NCBI RefSeq assembly: GCF_007673235.1
Contig: NZ_VDZH01000002.1
Location: 201,642-265,641, forward strand
Direction: 5' to 3'
From: Curtobacterium pusillum
GTDB taxonomy: Bacteria > Actinomycetota > Actinomycetes > Actinomycetales > Microbacteriaceae
Length of the DNA stretch: 64,000 nucleotides
The position numbers and the translations under genes are program-made. Below, piece by piece: positions 16,840 to 24,479 of this stretch (positions are counted from its first letter, which is position 1; the number at the start of each line of letters is the position of its first letter). The notes beneath the pieces were generated by a model, which saw only the letters and a program-made list of their open reading frames with translations, ran no database searches and was not told where the DNA came from.

Positions 16840-16915
16840 GTTCCGCGCGTCGGCAGCTGTTCCGCGCGTAGGAGGCTGTTTCGCGCGTAGGAGGCTGTTC
16901 CGCGCGTAGGAGGCC
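16840..16915 (+). repeat. Four-copy 19-bp tandem repeat
   Basis: Four 19-bp units (consensus GTTCCGCGCGTAGGAGGCT) lie end to end in the gap between the antiporter and moaD genes. The first unit is the most divergent and the third has one C-to-T change. There are no spacers, which excludes a CRISPR array. It ends about 100 bases from the moaD stop. Nothing else is recognised in this gap. Confidence 0.85.
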
Positions 16916-17017
16916 GGAAGTTCCTGCACCCCATGCGCGAAAGCGCTTCCTCCTGCATGCGTGATGGGACAGAACGACGCCGACGCGAACAGGACGGCAG
17001 GGCTTCCCGCGCCCCGC

Positions 17018-17257
17018 TCAGCCCCCGGCGAAGGGCGGCATGACGTCGACGACCGCAACGCCCTCGAGCGAGGTCGACCGGTCCCGGGTGGTCACGCCGT
17101 CGACCAGGTACGAGCACCGTTCCTGCAGCGCCAGCCACCGTGACGGATCGGTGGCGTCCACACCGCCCAGCGCCGTGCCGAGGTCCGGCGCCGTCACGGT
17201 GACCTCGTCCACGCCGACCGCCGCCCGGGCAGCCGCGAAGAACCGGATCGTCGTCAC
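17018..17257 (-). CDS. moaD: Molybdopterin synthase small subunit MoaD
   Basis: The 79-residue ubiquitin-like protein begins IRFFAAARAAVGVDEVTV and ends PPFAGG, with the C-terminal diglycine that becomes the thiocarboxylate sulfur donor in molybdopterin synthesis. The GTG at 17257 starts 2 bases after the moaA stop, so the two genes are coupled. The MoeB-like protein at 12043 is the likely activating enzyme. moaE and moaC are not in the window. Confidence 0.9.
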   Translation of the reverse strand: MTTIRFFAAARAAVGVDEVTVTAPDLGTALGGVDATDPSRWLALQERCSYLVDGVTTRDRSTSLEGVAVVDVMPPFAGG

Positions 17258-17259
17258 CC

Positions 17260-18327
17260 TCAGCCGCCGATCGCGCTCATGCCCCGCGTCGGGTGCACGA
17301 GGTCGTCGGTGTCGTCGCCGTGGTCGCGCGGCTTCGCCCACATCGCCCGGCGCCAGAGCTCGGCGACCTCGTCGTCGCTCGCGCCGTCGCGCATCGGACC
17401 GAGGACGGAGGTCTCCTCGTCGGAGAACAGGCAGCTCCGGACGTGTCCGTCAGCGGTGAGGCGGGTGCGGGTGCAGTCGGCACAGAAGGACTCGGTGATG
17501 CTCGCGATGATGCCGATCGTGCCGAGTTCCGGACCGACGCCCCCGTCGGCCGTGCGGGCGAGCACCCGGAACCGTTCGGCCGGGGCGCCGTCGCGCGGAG
17601 CGTCGTCCGGCACGAGCTCGAAGGACTCCGAGAGCATCGCACGCGTCTCGGCCGCGGTGACCATCGAGGTGCGGTCCCACGCGTGGTCGGGGTCGAGCGG
17701 CATCTGCTCGATGAACCGCAGTTCGTAGCCGCGCTCGAGGCACCAGCGCATGAGGTCCGGCGCCAGGGCGTCGTTGACCCCGCGCAGCAGGACGGCGTTC
17801 ACCTTGATCGCGAGTCCGGCGTCGTGCGCGGCCGACAGCCCGGCGATGACCTTGTCGAGGAACGGTCGTCGTGTGACCTCGGCGAACACCGAGGGGTCGA
17901 CGGTGTCGAGCGACACGTTCACCCGCCGGAGTCCGGCGGCGTACAGGGCGGCGGCGCGGTGCGAGAGGCCGATCGCGTTCGTGGTCAGGGACAGCTCGGG
18001 GGCGTCCGGCAGCGCGGCACACCGGGCGATCACGTCGACGAGGTCGTGACGGAGCATCGGCTCCCCGCCCGTGAACCGGACCTTGCGCACGCCGAACCTG
18101 GACGTCCCGATCCGGACGAGCCGCTCGATCTCGGCCGCGGTCATCAGCTGGTCGTCGGGCGCGAACGGCAGTCCGGCGGCGGGCATGCAGTACGTGCAGC
18201 GGAGGTTGCAGCGCTCGGTCAGCGACACCCGCAGGTCGACGGCGCGACGGCCGAACCGGTCGACGAGCCCGGACGGGTCCGACGAGGCGGACGCGCCGGT
18301 CGAACCGAGCAGGGTCGCGGGTGCCAT
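17260..18327 (-). CDS. moaA: GTP 3',8-cyclase MoaA
   Basis: MoaA is the radical-SAM enzyme for the first step of molybdenum cofactor synthesis. The 355-residue product has the SAM cluster motif CNLRCTYC, the GGEP motif in VRFTGGEPMLR, a second cluster region CADCTRTRLTADGHVRSC, and the conserved C-terminal GG (MSAIGG). TACGCT at 18335-18340 lies 7 bases before the ATG on this strand, so the start is supported by a leaderless promoter. It is the first gene of moaA-moaD. Confidence 0.94.
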   Translation of the reverse strand: MAPATLLGSTGASASSDPSGLVDRFGRRAVDLRVSLTERCNLRCTYCMPAAGLPFAPDDQLMTAAEIERLVRIGTSRFGVRKVRFTGGEPMLRHDLVDVIARCAALPDAPELSLTTNAIGLSHRAAALYAAGLRRVNVSLDTVDPSVFAEVTRRPFLDKVIAGLSAAHDAGLAIKVNAVLLRGVNDALAPDLMRWCLERGYELRFIEQMPLDPDHAWDRTSMVTAAETRAMLSESFELVPDDAPRDGAPAERFRVLARTADGGVGPELGTIGIIASITESFCADCTRTRLTADGHVRSCLFSDEETSVLGPMRDGASDDEVAELWRRAMWAKPRDHGDDTDDLVHPTRGMSAIGG

Positions 18328-18332
18328 GGGCG

Positions 18333-19745
18333 TCAGCGTACGTGGTCGAGCCGACGGAACGACAACAGCCGTCCCCAGCGCACCCAGTCCGATCGACGCG
18401 TGCGCACGAGCGTGACGACGACGATGACGAGCACCGCCGCGGCGAGCCACCACCGGTACGCGTCCACCGACGGCCACACGCCGCGCAGCGCGATGGCGAG
18501 GCCGATCGACAGCCACTCCCACCGGCCGGACAGCACCACGAACGGGATGAGCAGCAGGGCGTACCAGGGGTACCGCGGACTCACCGCCAGGAAGGTCACG
18601 CCGATCATCAGGACCTCGCCGGACCACGGCCGCGACGGGTCGGACAACCGCCAGGCCACGAACGCCGCCAGGAGCACGAGCAGCCCGACGACGATCGTCG
18701 CGGCGTCGCCCTTGAAGACCAGCGAGACGAGCGCGAACCGGGAGCCGTCCTCGTAGCCCTCCTCGGACAGGTAGCCCGGCAGGTACCCGAGCACGTCGAG
18801 GCCGGTGGTGAGCACGTACGGCACGTAGAGCAGCCCGAACACGGCGATCCCGACCGGGATCGCCCACCAGTTCCGCCACCGCCCGAGCAACGGCGGGTAG
18901 ACGATCGCGGGGATGAGCTTCGTCGCGGTGGCCGCCCCGAGGGCGATGCCGCCCCAGATCGGCCGTCCGAACGCGACGAGCACGGCGCCGGCCGTGGCGA
19001 GTGCGGCGCCGAGCAGGTCGACGTGCGAGTTCGTGACCGCCTCGGAGGCGACGAGCGGCGACCACGCCCAGAGCGCCGCCCACCAGGTCGGGCGACCGAG
19101 CCGACGGAGCACCGCGACCAGCCCGAGCGTGACGCCGAGCGAGACGATGAGGCCCGCGATCTGGAAGGGCATGTACTGCGCCGTGGCCGGGACGAACGCG
19201 CGGACGAGGGCGAACCACAGCTGGGCCATCGGCGGGTAGATCGTCGTCACGTCCGGCCGGTTGATCGCGGTGCAGTGCCCCTGCGCGCCGTCGCCGAGGC
19301 CGCGGTACCGGGGCTGCAGCGGGTCGCACGTGCCGTCGATCTTGTCCGGGAACAGCCAATCGGGGCGCAGACCGGACAATGCCGTCGACTGCGGCGTGTG
19401 CGCGTACGGGGAGATCCCGGCGTGCTGGACGATGCCGTCCCAGGCGTACCGAGCAGAATCGGTGCTGGTGTTCGGCGGCCCGGCGATGGCGGCGAGCCCG
19501 ACCACCAGGCCACCGCCGACCACGAGCCACGTCATCCACTTCGCGGGGACGAACCGCAACGCCAGCACCGCTCCGGCGAACACGGTCCAAGCGATCAGGG
19601 TCCACGCAACGAATGGAGCACGATGACCGGATCGGAGGAAGCCCAGATGCGTGACGCCGACGGCGATGACGCCCGCGAGGGCCAGCACCCCGACCACGGC
19701 CAGGACGGTCGGCAGGAGTCGGCCGGGGCGCAGTCGTTCGCTCAT
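18333..19745 (-). CDS. GT87/DUF2029-type membrane mannosyltransferase-like protein
   Basis: This 470-residue protein has about eleven membrane helices and the outside-loop motif DSARYAWDGIVQHAGISPYA, typical of actinobacterial polyprenol-phosphate mannosyltransferase-like (GT87) proteins. Further support comes from TIYPPMAQLWF and ATATKLIPAIVYPPLLG. Such enzymes extend lipomannan-type or other surface glycans. It is transcribed toward moaA, and its start is only 18 bases from the divergent oxidoreductase start. Confidence 0.77.
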   Translation of the reverse strand: MSERLRPGRLLPTVLAVVGVLALAGVIAVGVTHLGFLRSGHRAPFVAWTLIAWTVFAGAVLALRFVPAKWMTWLVVGGGLVVGLAAIAGPPNTSTDSARYAWDGIVQHAGISPYAHTPQSTALSGLRPDWLFPDKIDGTCDPLQPRYRGLGDGAQGHCTAINRPDVTTIYPPMAQLWFALVRAFVPATAQYMPFQIAGLIVSLGVTLGLVAVLRRLGRPTWWAALWAWSPLVASEAVTNSHVDLLGAALATAGAVLVAFGRPIWGGIALGAATATKLIPAIVYPPLLGRWRNWWAIPVGIAVFGLLYVPYVLTTGLDVLGYLPGYLSEEGYEDGSRFALVSLVFKGDAATIVVGLLVLLAAFVAWRLSDPSRPWSGEVLMIGVTFLAVSPRYPWYALLLIPFVVLSGRWEWLSIGLAIALRGVWPSVDAYRWWLAAAVLVIVVVTLVRTRRSDWVRWGRLLSFRRLDHVR

Positions 19746-19763
19746 CGTGTCCTGAGGCTATCC

Positions 19764-21134
19764 GTGCTGCGGCGGCTGCTGCTGGACGCCCGGGCGACGA
19801 TGGCGTCCCCCAACCGCAACGCGCGCTCGGCCGTCGTGCTCGGACGACTGCTCGGTGTGGCGTTCCTCGTGTGCTTCGGCACCGGCCTCTTCAGCCACTT
19901 CCTGCAGGACCCCCTGCCCGGCATGCGGTTCGCGACGCGGCCGACGCAGCTCTACCAGTTCACGCAGGGGCTCCACATCACGGCAGGGATCGCGATCATC
20001 CCGCTGCTCGTCGCGAAGCTCAACGCTGTCATGCCCGCTCTCGCGCAGGTCCCACCCGTGCGAGGCGTGCTGCACCTGCTGGAGCGCGTGTCGATCGCGG
20101 TGTTCGTGTCGGCTGCGCTGGTGCAGGTCGCCACCGGTCTGGTCAACACGTACCAGTGGTACCCGTGGCCGTTCCCGTTCCGCCAGGTGCACTACGCACT
20201 GTCGTACGTGCTCATCGGGTCCCTCGTACTGCACATCGGCACGAAGCTGCGGATCATCGCGCGGTACTGGCGGAAGCGCGACGCGTACGACGCCCACGGT
20301 CGGTTCGTCGCGGACACGACCGTGGGCAGCGAGCTGCTGCCTCCCGGCCTGGAGGCACGGACCGACTCCGTCCCGCCGGCTGCGGTCGCGTCCGTGGTCG
20401 CCTCCTACCCCCGCGGCCTCACCGGCAGGGTCCTGCGCTGGGTCGACGGCGCTCCCGCTCCGACCACGCAGGCCGATGCGACGGAGGCGAGCCGCGCCTC
20501 CAGGCAGTCTCCCGAGGCGACCCAGGGTCGACGTGAGCGCGTCGCCCGACGCGGCTTCTTCGCGGGTGTCGCAGCGGCGACGGTCGGTGTCGTCGCCCTG
20601 ACGGCCGGGCAGTCCAACAAGCTCGCCGAACCGTTCAACGTCTTCGGGGCGCGTCAGCGGCACCGCGGCCCGAACGACCTGCCGGTGAACCGCACGGCCC
20701 GGGCCGCCGGTGTCCTCGCGACCGCGACGGCCGCGGACTGGACCCTCACGGTCGTCGGCCACGACGTCAGCCGGACCTTCGTGCGCGCCGAGCTCGTCGC
20801 ACTGGGCACCACCCAGGTCGACCTCCCGATCTCGTGCGTGGAGGGCTGGAGTCAGATGGCCTCCTGGAAGGGCGTCCGGATGCGCGACCTGCTCGCCGCG
20901 GTCCAGGCCCCGCCGGGGTCGCACGTGCGCGTCACGAGCCTCGAGCGGCACGGCGGCTACCGGATCATGGACATGGGTCCCGAGTACGCCGAGGACCCGA
21001 CGACCCTCGTCGCGCTCGAGTTGAACGGGAAGAAGCTCGACCTGGACCACGGGTTCCCGGCGCGCATCATCGCTCCGGGGCGGCCCGGGGTGCTGCAGAC
21101 GAAGTGGATCGAGAAGATCGAGGTGATCCGGTGA
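19764..21134 (+). CDS. Cytochrome b561-like membrane domain fused to molybdopterin oxidoreductase domain
   Basis: The 456-residue protein has four N-terminal helices (about 27-190) with histidines in GLFSHFLQD, GLHITAG, VHYALSYV and LHIGTK, suggesting heme b ligation. After a linker comes RRGFFAGVAAATVGVV, an internal Arg-Arg plus hydrophobic segment, then a sulfite-oxidase-type molybdopterin domain with the likely molybdenum-ligand Cys in LPISCVEGWSQMASWKG. This looks like a self-contained membrane electron-transfer unit. GTG 19764 is chosen; ATG 19800 is an alternative and neither has a clear ribosome binding site. Confidence 0.78.
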   Translation: MLRRLLLDARATMASPNRNARSAVVLGRLLGVAFLVCFGTGLFSHFLQDPLPGMRFATRPTQLYQFTQGLHITAGIAIIPLLVAKLNAVMPALAQVPPVRGVLHLLERVSIAVFVSAALVQVATGLVNTYQWYPWPFPFRQVHYALSYVLIGSLVLHIGTKLRIIARYWRKRDAYDAHGRFVADTTVGSELLPPGLEARTDSVPPAAVASVVASYPRGLTGRVLRWVDGAPAPTTQADATEASRASRQSPEATQGRRERVARRGFFAGVAAATVGVVALTAGQSNKLAEPFNVFGARQRHRGPNDLPVNRTARAAGVLATATAADWTLTVVGHDVSRTFVRAELVALGTTQVDLPISCVEGWSQMASWKGVRMRDLLAAVQAPPGSHVRVTSLERHGGYRIMDMGPEYAEDPTTLVALELNGKKLDLDHGFPARIIAPGRPGVLQTKWIEKIEVIR

Positions 21135-21565
21135 AGGTCGCACGCATCGTGCTGGTCGTGGTCGGCGTCCTGGTCATCGCGTTCGGGGCGTACGTCATGG
21201 TGACGACCGTGCGGCCGAACCGGATCTGGGGCCTCGCGACGTGGCTGCTCGGCGCGGTGATCCTGCACGACGCCATCCTGTCGCCGTTCGTCGTCGCCGT
21301 CGGGCTGCTGCTCCGTCGGGCCGGGCGGACGCTCCGGGTCTGGGCGCTCGTCGTCGTGCAGGCGGTGGTGGTGCTCGGCAGTGTCCTCGCGCTGGTCGTC
21401 CTGCCGGAGATCGCGGCGAAGGCGCACGGGACGAAGAACGACACGGTGCTGCCGTTCGACTACGGTCTGCGCCTGCTCGTCGTCGAGGGCGTGCTGGTCC
21501 TCGTGGTGGCCGCCGTGCTGGTCGTCGCTGCACGGCGTCGGCGGACGACGCCGTCTACTGGTTGA
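21131..21565 (+). CDS. Four-helix membrane protein linked to the oxidoreductase
   Basis: The 144-residue protein is mostly hydrophobic, with four predicted helices and a basic C-terminus (ARRRRTT). It overlaps the oxidoreductase stop by 4 bases (GTGA), so it is co-translated and may be an accessory membrane subunit. No family or cofactor motif is recognised; one His lies in VILHDAILSP. Confidence 0.65.
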   Translation: MKVARIVLVVVGVLVIAFGAYVMVTTVRPNRIWGLATWLLGAVILHDAILSPFVVAVGLLLRRAGRTLRVWALVVVQAVVVLGSVLALVVLPEIAAKAHGTKNDTVLPFDYGLRLLVVEGVLVLVVAAVLVVAARRRRTTPSTG

Positions 21566-21575
21566 ACCGACAACC
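21560..21575. promoter_or_regulatory. Operator candidate before MarR gene
   Basis: GGTTG-AACCGA-CAACC is a perfect 5-6-5 inverted repeat straddling the previous stop codon. It lies just upstream of the TAGGAT -10 box (21582-21587), where a MarR-type autoregulator would bind. Confidence 0.45.
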
Positions 21576-21593
21576 ATTCGCTAGGATGCCGGT

Positions 21594-22139
21594 ATGACCG
21601 ACGAGACCCCGTGGCTCACGCGCGACCAGCTCCGCGCGTGGATGAAGCTCGTCGCCGTCATGGAGCTCCTGCCGGCGGCGCTCGACCAGCAGCTCCAGCG
21701 CGACGCCGACCTGACGCACTTCGACTACATGGTCATCGCGATGCTCTCGGAGACCGAGTCCCGCACCCTCCGGATGTCGGCGCTCGCCTCGGCCACGAAC
21801 GCGTCCCTGCCGCGGTTGTCCCACGTGGTGTCCCGGCTCGAGAAGCGCGGGCTCGTCTCGCGGTGCCCGTCCACCGACGACCGGCGTGCGACCGACGTCC
21901 GGCTCACCGACGCCGGCTACGCCACGATCGTCGACGCGGCCCCCGACCACGTGCGCACCGCCCGTCGCGTGGTCATCGACGCCCTCACCGAGGAGCAGGT
22001 CGGCCAGCTCGACGGCATCGCCGCGGCGTTGCTCACCCGGCTCGACCCCGAACGGCGCTTCGCCGCCCTGACCTACCCGCGGGACGACGACGACACCGCG
22101 ATCTGCGAGGCACGGCTGACCGGCACGGCGACCGACTGA
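21594..22139 (+). CDS. MarR-family transcriptional regulator
   Basis: The 181-residue protein shows the MarR winged helix: RMSALASATNASLPRLSHVVSRLEKRG as the recognition region and DDRRATDVRLTDAG as the wing. TAGGAT at 21582-21587 lies 6 bases before the ATG, indicating leaderless expression. Its target is not obvious; the flanking operons are the membrane oxidoreductase and pheA. Confidence 0.88.
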   Translation: MTDETPWLTRDQLRAWMKLVAVMELLPAALDQQLQRDADLTHFDYMVIAMLSETESRTLRMSALASATNASLPRLSHVVSRLEKRGLVSRCPSTDDRRATDVRLTDAGYATIVDAAPDHVRTARRVVIDALTEEQVGQLDGIAAALLTRLDPERRFAALTYPRDDDDTAICEARLTGTATD

Positions 22140-22200
22140 CGGTCGCGGCGGTCGTGCGGCCCGTCGTGGCCGCCGTGCGGCCCTGCAATAGGCTCGCCCC

Positions 22201-23157
22201 ATGAGCCAGCCCGCCGCGCCGTCCGACACGTACTCCTACCTCGGACCCGCCGGCACCTTCACCGAGGCGGCGCTCAAGCTCGTCGACGCCGCTGCCGGGA
22301 AGCCCTGGCGCAGCGTCAACAACGTGGGTGAAGCCCTGGACGACGTCGTCAGCGGCCGGTCGATCGGCGCCGTGATCGCGATCGAGAACAGCGTCGACGG
22401 CGGGGTCAGCGCCACGCAGGACGCCCTCGCCCGGATCCCCGGCGTCCGGATCGTGGGGGAGTACCTCGTCCCCGTCGACTTCGTGCTCGTCGCCCGCCCC
22501 GGCACCGCGCTCGCCGACGTCCGCACCGTGAACGCCCACCCCGTGGCCTACGCGCAGACCCACAACTGGCTCGAGGCGAACGTCCGCGGGCACGGGCACA
22601 TCCCGGCGTCGTCGAACGTCGCGGCCGCCGCTGCCCTGCTCGACGAGCACCCGACCGCCGACGCCGCGGTCGCACCCCCGGGGATCACCGACCACTACGC
22701 GCTCGAGGTGCTGGCGTCCTCGATCGGGGACAACGCCTCCGCCGTCACCCGCTTCGTCCTGGTCTCCAAGACGCTGGCGCTCCCCGAACCGACGGGCGCC
22801 GACAAGACGAGCGTCATCGTCGAGCTGCCCGCCGACCACCCCGGGGCGCTGGTCGACATGCTCGAGCAGTTCGCGACCCGGGGCATCAACATGGGCCTGC
22901 TGTCCTCGCGGCCGATCGGTGACGAGCTCGGCCGCTACCGGTTCGTCATCGACCTCGACGGGCACGTGCAGGACGAACGCGTGGCCGACGCCCTGCTCGG
23001 CCTGCGTCGGTTCAGCCCGCGCGTGACGTTCCTCGGGTCGTACCCACGGGCCGACGGGATCCGCCCCGAGGTCCCGACGCGCTACTCGGACGCGGCGTTC
23101 GTCGAGGCCCGGGACTGGCTCCGCGCGATCGTCTCCGGCGAGCCCGACGCGCACTGA
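22201..23157 (+). CDS. pheA: Prephenate dehydratase
   Basis: PheA converts prephenate to phenylpyruvate in phenylalanine synthesis. The 318-residue protein has the dehydratase domain (YSYLGPAGTFTEAAL, AIENSVDGG, the catalytic TRF in SAVTRFVLVSK) and a C-terminal ACT domain for phenylalanine feedback (HPGALVDMLEQFATRGINM). The usual ESRP motif of the ACT domain reads SSRP here. TAGGCT at 22189-22194 is 6 bases before the ATG (leaderless). The order pheA-kinase-serS is common in this family of bacteria. Confidence 0.93.
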   Translation: MSQPAAPSDTYSYLGPAGTFTEAALKLVDAAAGKPWRSVNNVGEALDDVVSGRSIGAVIAIENSVDGGVSATQDALARIPGVRIVGEYLVPVDFVLVARPGTALADVRTVNAHPVAYAQTHNWLEANVRGHGHIPASSNVAAAAALLDEHPTADAAVAPPGITDHYALEVLASSIGDNASAVTRFVLVSKTLALPEPTGADKTSVIVELPADHPGALVDMLEQFATRGINMGLLSSRPIGDELGRYRFVIDLDGHVQDERVADALLGLRRFSPRVTFLGSYPRADGIRPEVPTRYSDAAFVEARDWLRAIVSGEPDAH

Positions 23158-23190
23158 CGCGGGCGCTGCGCGCTGCGCGCCGTCCGCAGC

Positions 23191-23251
23191 GTGCGAGGTT
23201 CCGACGACCGTGGGACGACGATCGCGTCCCACACTGCGCGGAACCTCGCAC
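23191..23251. repeat. Nested inverted repeat downstream of pheA
   Basis: Outer arms GTGCGAGGTTCCG and CGGAACCTCGCAC (13 bp, perfect) enclose inner arms GTGGGACG and CGTCCCAC. A related sequence containing GTGCGAGGTTCCG occurs at 26642. It lies just before the hairpin at 23260 in the convergent gap between pheA and the kinase gene. Confidence 0.75.
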
Positions 23252-23259
23252 ACTGCGAG

Positions 23260-23286
23260 CCCGACCTCGCACCGTGCGAGGTCGGG
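23260..23286. terminator. Bidirectional terminator-like hairpin between pheA and the lipid kinase
   Basis: CCCGACCTCGCA-CCG-TGCGAGGTCGGG is a perfect 12-bp stem with a 3-base loop, 6 bases from the stop of the minus-strand kinase. It fits a shared terminator for two convergent genes; there is no T run. Confidence 0.65.
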
Positions 23287-23292
23287 CCGCCC

Positions 23293-24363
23293 CTACTTCT
23301 TGCGACCGCGCCCGGTGTGCGGCTCGATCACGGGGACCCGCACGTCCAGCGACCCGGCGTCGATCTGCGCGCGGAACGCCACGATCTCGCCCACGGGGTC
23401 GCCGTCGATCTCGAACTCGTCCGGCTTCGTCAGCCGCAGCACGAACTCCTCGCCACGCATGTAGCGCAGTGGCCGCTCCTGCTTCGCCGCCGTGGTGATC
23501 CGACGCCCGACGACGGTGTTGCCGAGTGACGAGCGGTGGAACCAGCGCAGGATCGCGTTCTCCCAGAACACCCGCGCGCCGATCCGCACCCAGCCGAAGA
23601 ACCCACGGGGACGCATCACGACGATGTCGAACACCCCGTCGTCGATCTCGGCGTCGGGCAGGAGCATCGCGTTGGCCTGCAGCATGCCGCAGTTGCCGAC
23701 GATGACGGAGTGCGCGCGCACGGAGCCGTTGCGCGCCGACTCGTCCAGCCGGTACTTGAACTCGAAGCCGTCGGTGTCCCGCACGGAGCGGAACAGCGAG
23801 TCGAGGTAGGCCAACCACCCGACGCGCTTCTTCAGCCCGGGCCGGGTGTTCGCGAGCATCCGGGCGTCGAGCCCGAGGCCGGCCATCACCAGGAAGCCGA
23901 ACTCGTCGCGGGAGCCGTCGGGACGCTCGACGCCGATCTGCCCGAAGTCAATGGAGCGGTCGTTGCCGGAGAAGATCGCCTTCGCCATGCCGCCGAGGTC
24001 GTCGAGCGGCAGCTTCATGTTCCGCGCGAGCAGGTTGCCCGTGCCGCTCGGGAGCAGCGCGAGCGAGGCGTCGGAGCCGTGCACCACCTCGGCCACGGCG
24101 CGGACGGTGCCGTCTCCGCCGGCAGCGGCGACGACGTCGGCTCCGGCCTCGAGCGCGGCGCGGGCCATCCCGCCGCCCGGGTCTTCCTCGGTCGTCTCGA
24201 ACCACAGGGTCTCGGCCCAGCCGGCCTCCTGCTGGTGCTTCTCGACGGTTTGCTTGAGGGTCGGCAGGTGGACCTTGACGGGGTTGTAGACCACCGCGGC
24301 CGTCCGCTGCTCGGTCTGGAGGGCGTCCTGGTCCGCGGGCGCGGTCTCCGAAGGGGTCGACAT
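23293..24363 (-). CDS. Diacylglycerol/lipid kinase
   Basis: The 356-residue protein has the lipid-kinase signature AAAGGDGTVRAVAEVVHG and LALLPSGTGNLLARN, followed by the beta-rich C-terminal domain of the DgkB/YegS family. It phosphorylates diacylglycerol or a related lipid at the membrane surface. The ATG at 24363 is 6 bases after TACCGT on the minus strand (24370-24375), so expression is probably leaderless. It diverges from serS. Confidence 0.9.
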   Translation of the reverse strand: MSTPSETAPADQDALQTEQRTAAVVYNPVKVHLPTLKQTVEKHQQEAGWAETLWFETTEEDPGGGMARAALEAGADVVAAAGGDGTVRAVAEVVHGSDASLALLPSGTGNLLARNMKLPLDDLGGMAKAIFSGNDRSIDFGQIGVERPDGSRDEFGFLVMAGLGLDARMLANTRPGLKKRVGWLAYLDSLFRSVRDTDGFEFKYRLDESARNGSVRAHSVIVGNCGMLQANAMLLPDAEIDDGVFDIVVMRPRGFFGWVRIGARVFWENAILRWFHRSSLGNTVVGRRITTAAKQERPLRYMRGEEFVLRLTKPDEFEIDGDPVGEIVAFRAQIDAGSLDVRVPVIEPHTGRGRKK

Positions 24364-24416
24364 GCACCAACGGTACCGATCGGATGCTGCGAGCGGACGC
24401 CCGGCGTGACCCGGTG

Positions 24417-24462
24417 ACGGACTGGAGGCGCGTGGCGGCGCCGCCACGCGCCTCCAGTCCGT
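24417..24462. repeat. Dispersed palindromic repeat, copy 2 (perfect)
   Basis: A perfect 46-bp palindrome: the left half begins ACGGACTGGAGGCGCG and the right half mirrors it exactly to CCAGTCCGT, with no loop. It fills the space where the serS -35 element would lie, ending 5 bases before the serS -10 box, and lies between divergent genes. Other copies in the window are less symmetrical. Confidence 0.9.
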
Positions 24463-24467
24463 CCCTT

Positions 24468-24473
24468 TAGGAT
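24468..24473 (+). promoter_or_regulatory. serS -10 box
   Basis: TAGGAT lies 6 bases before the GTG start of serS and directly after the perfect palindrome. It decides for GTG 24480 over an out-of-frame ATG at 24472 and indicates a leaderless mRNA. Confidence 0.65.
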
Positions 24474-24479
24474 GAAGCG

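Noticed and set aside
16840..16915. CRISPR array
   Set aside because: The repeat units abut without spacers and no cas genes are near.
18328..19763. Molybdenum cofactor riboswitch upstream of moaA
   Set aside because: The space before moaA is taken by the GT87-type gene and moaA has a -10 box 7 bases before its ATG, leaving no leader.
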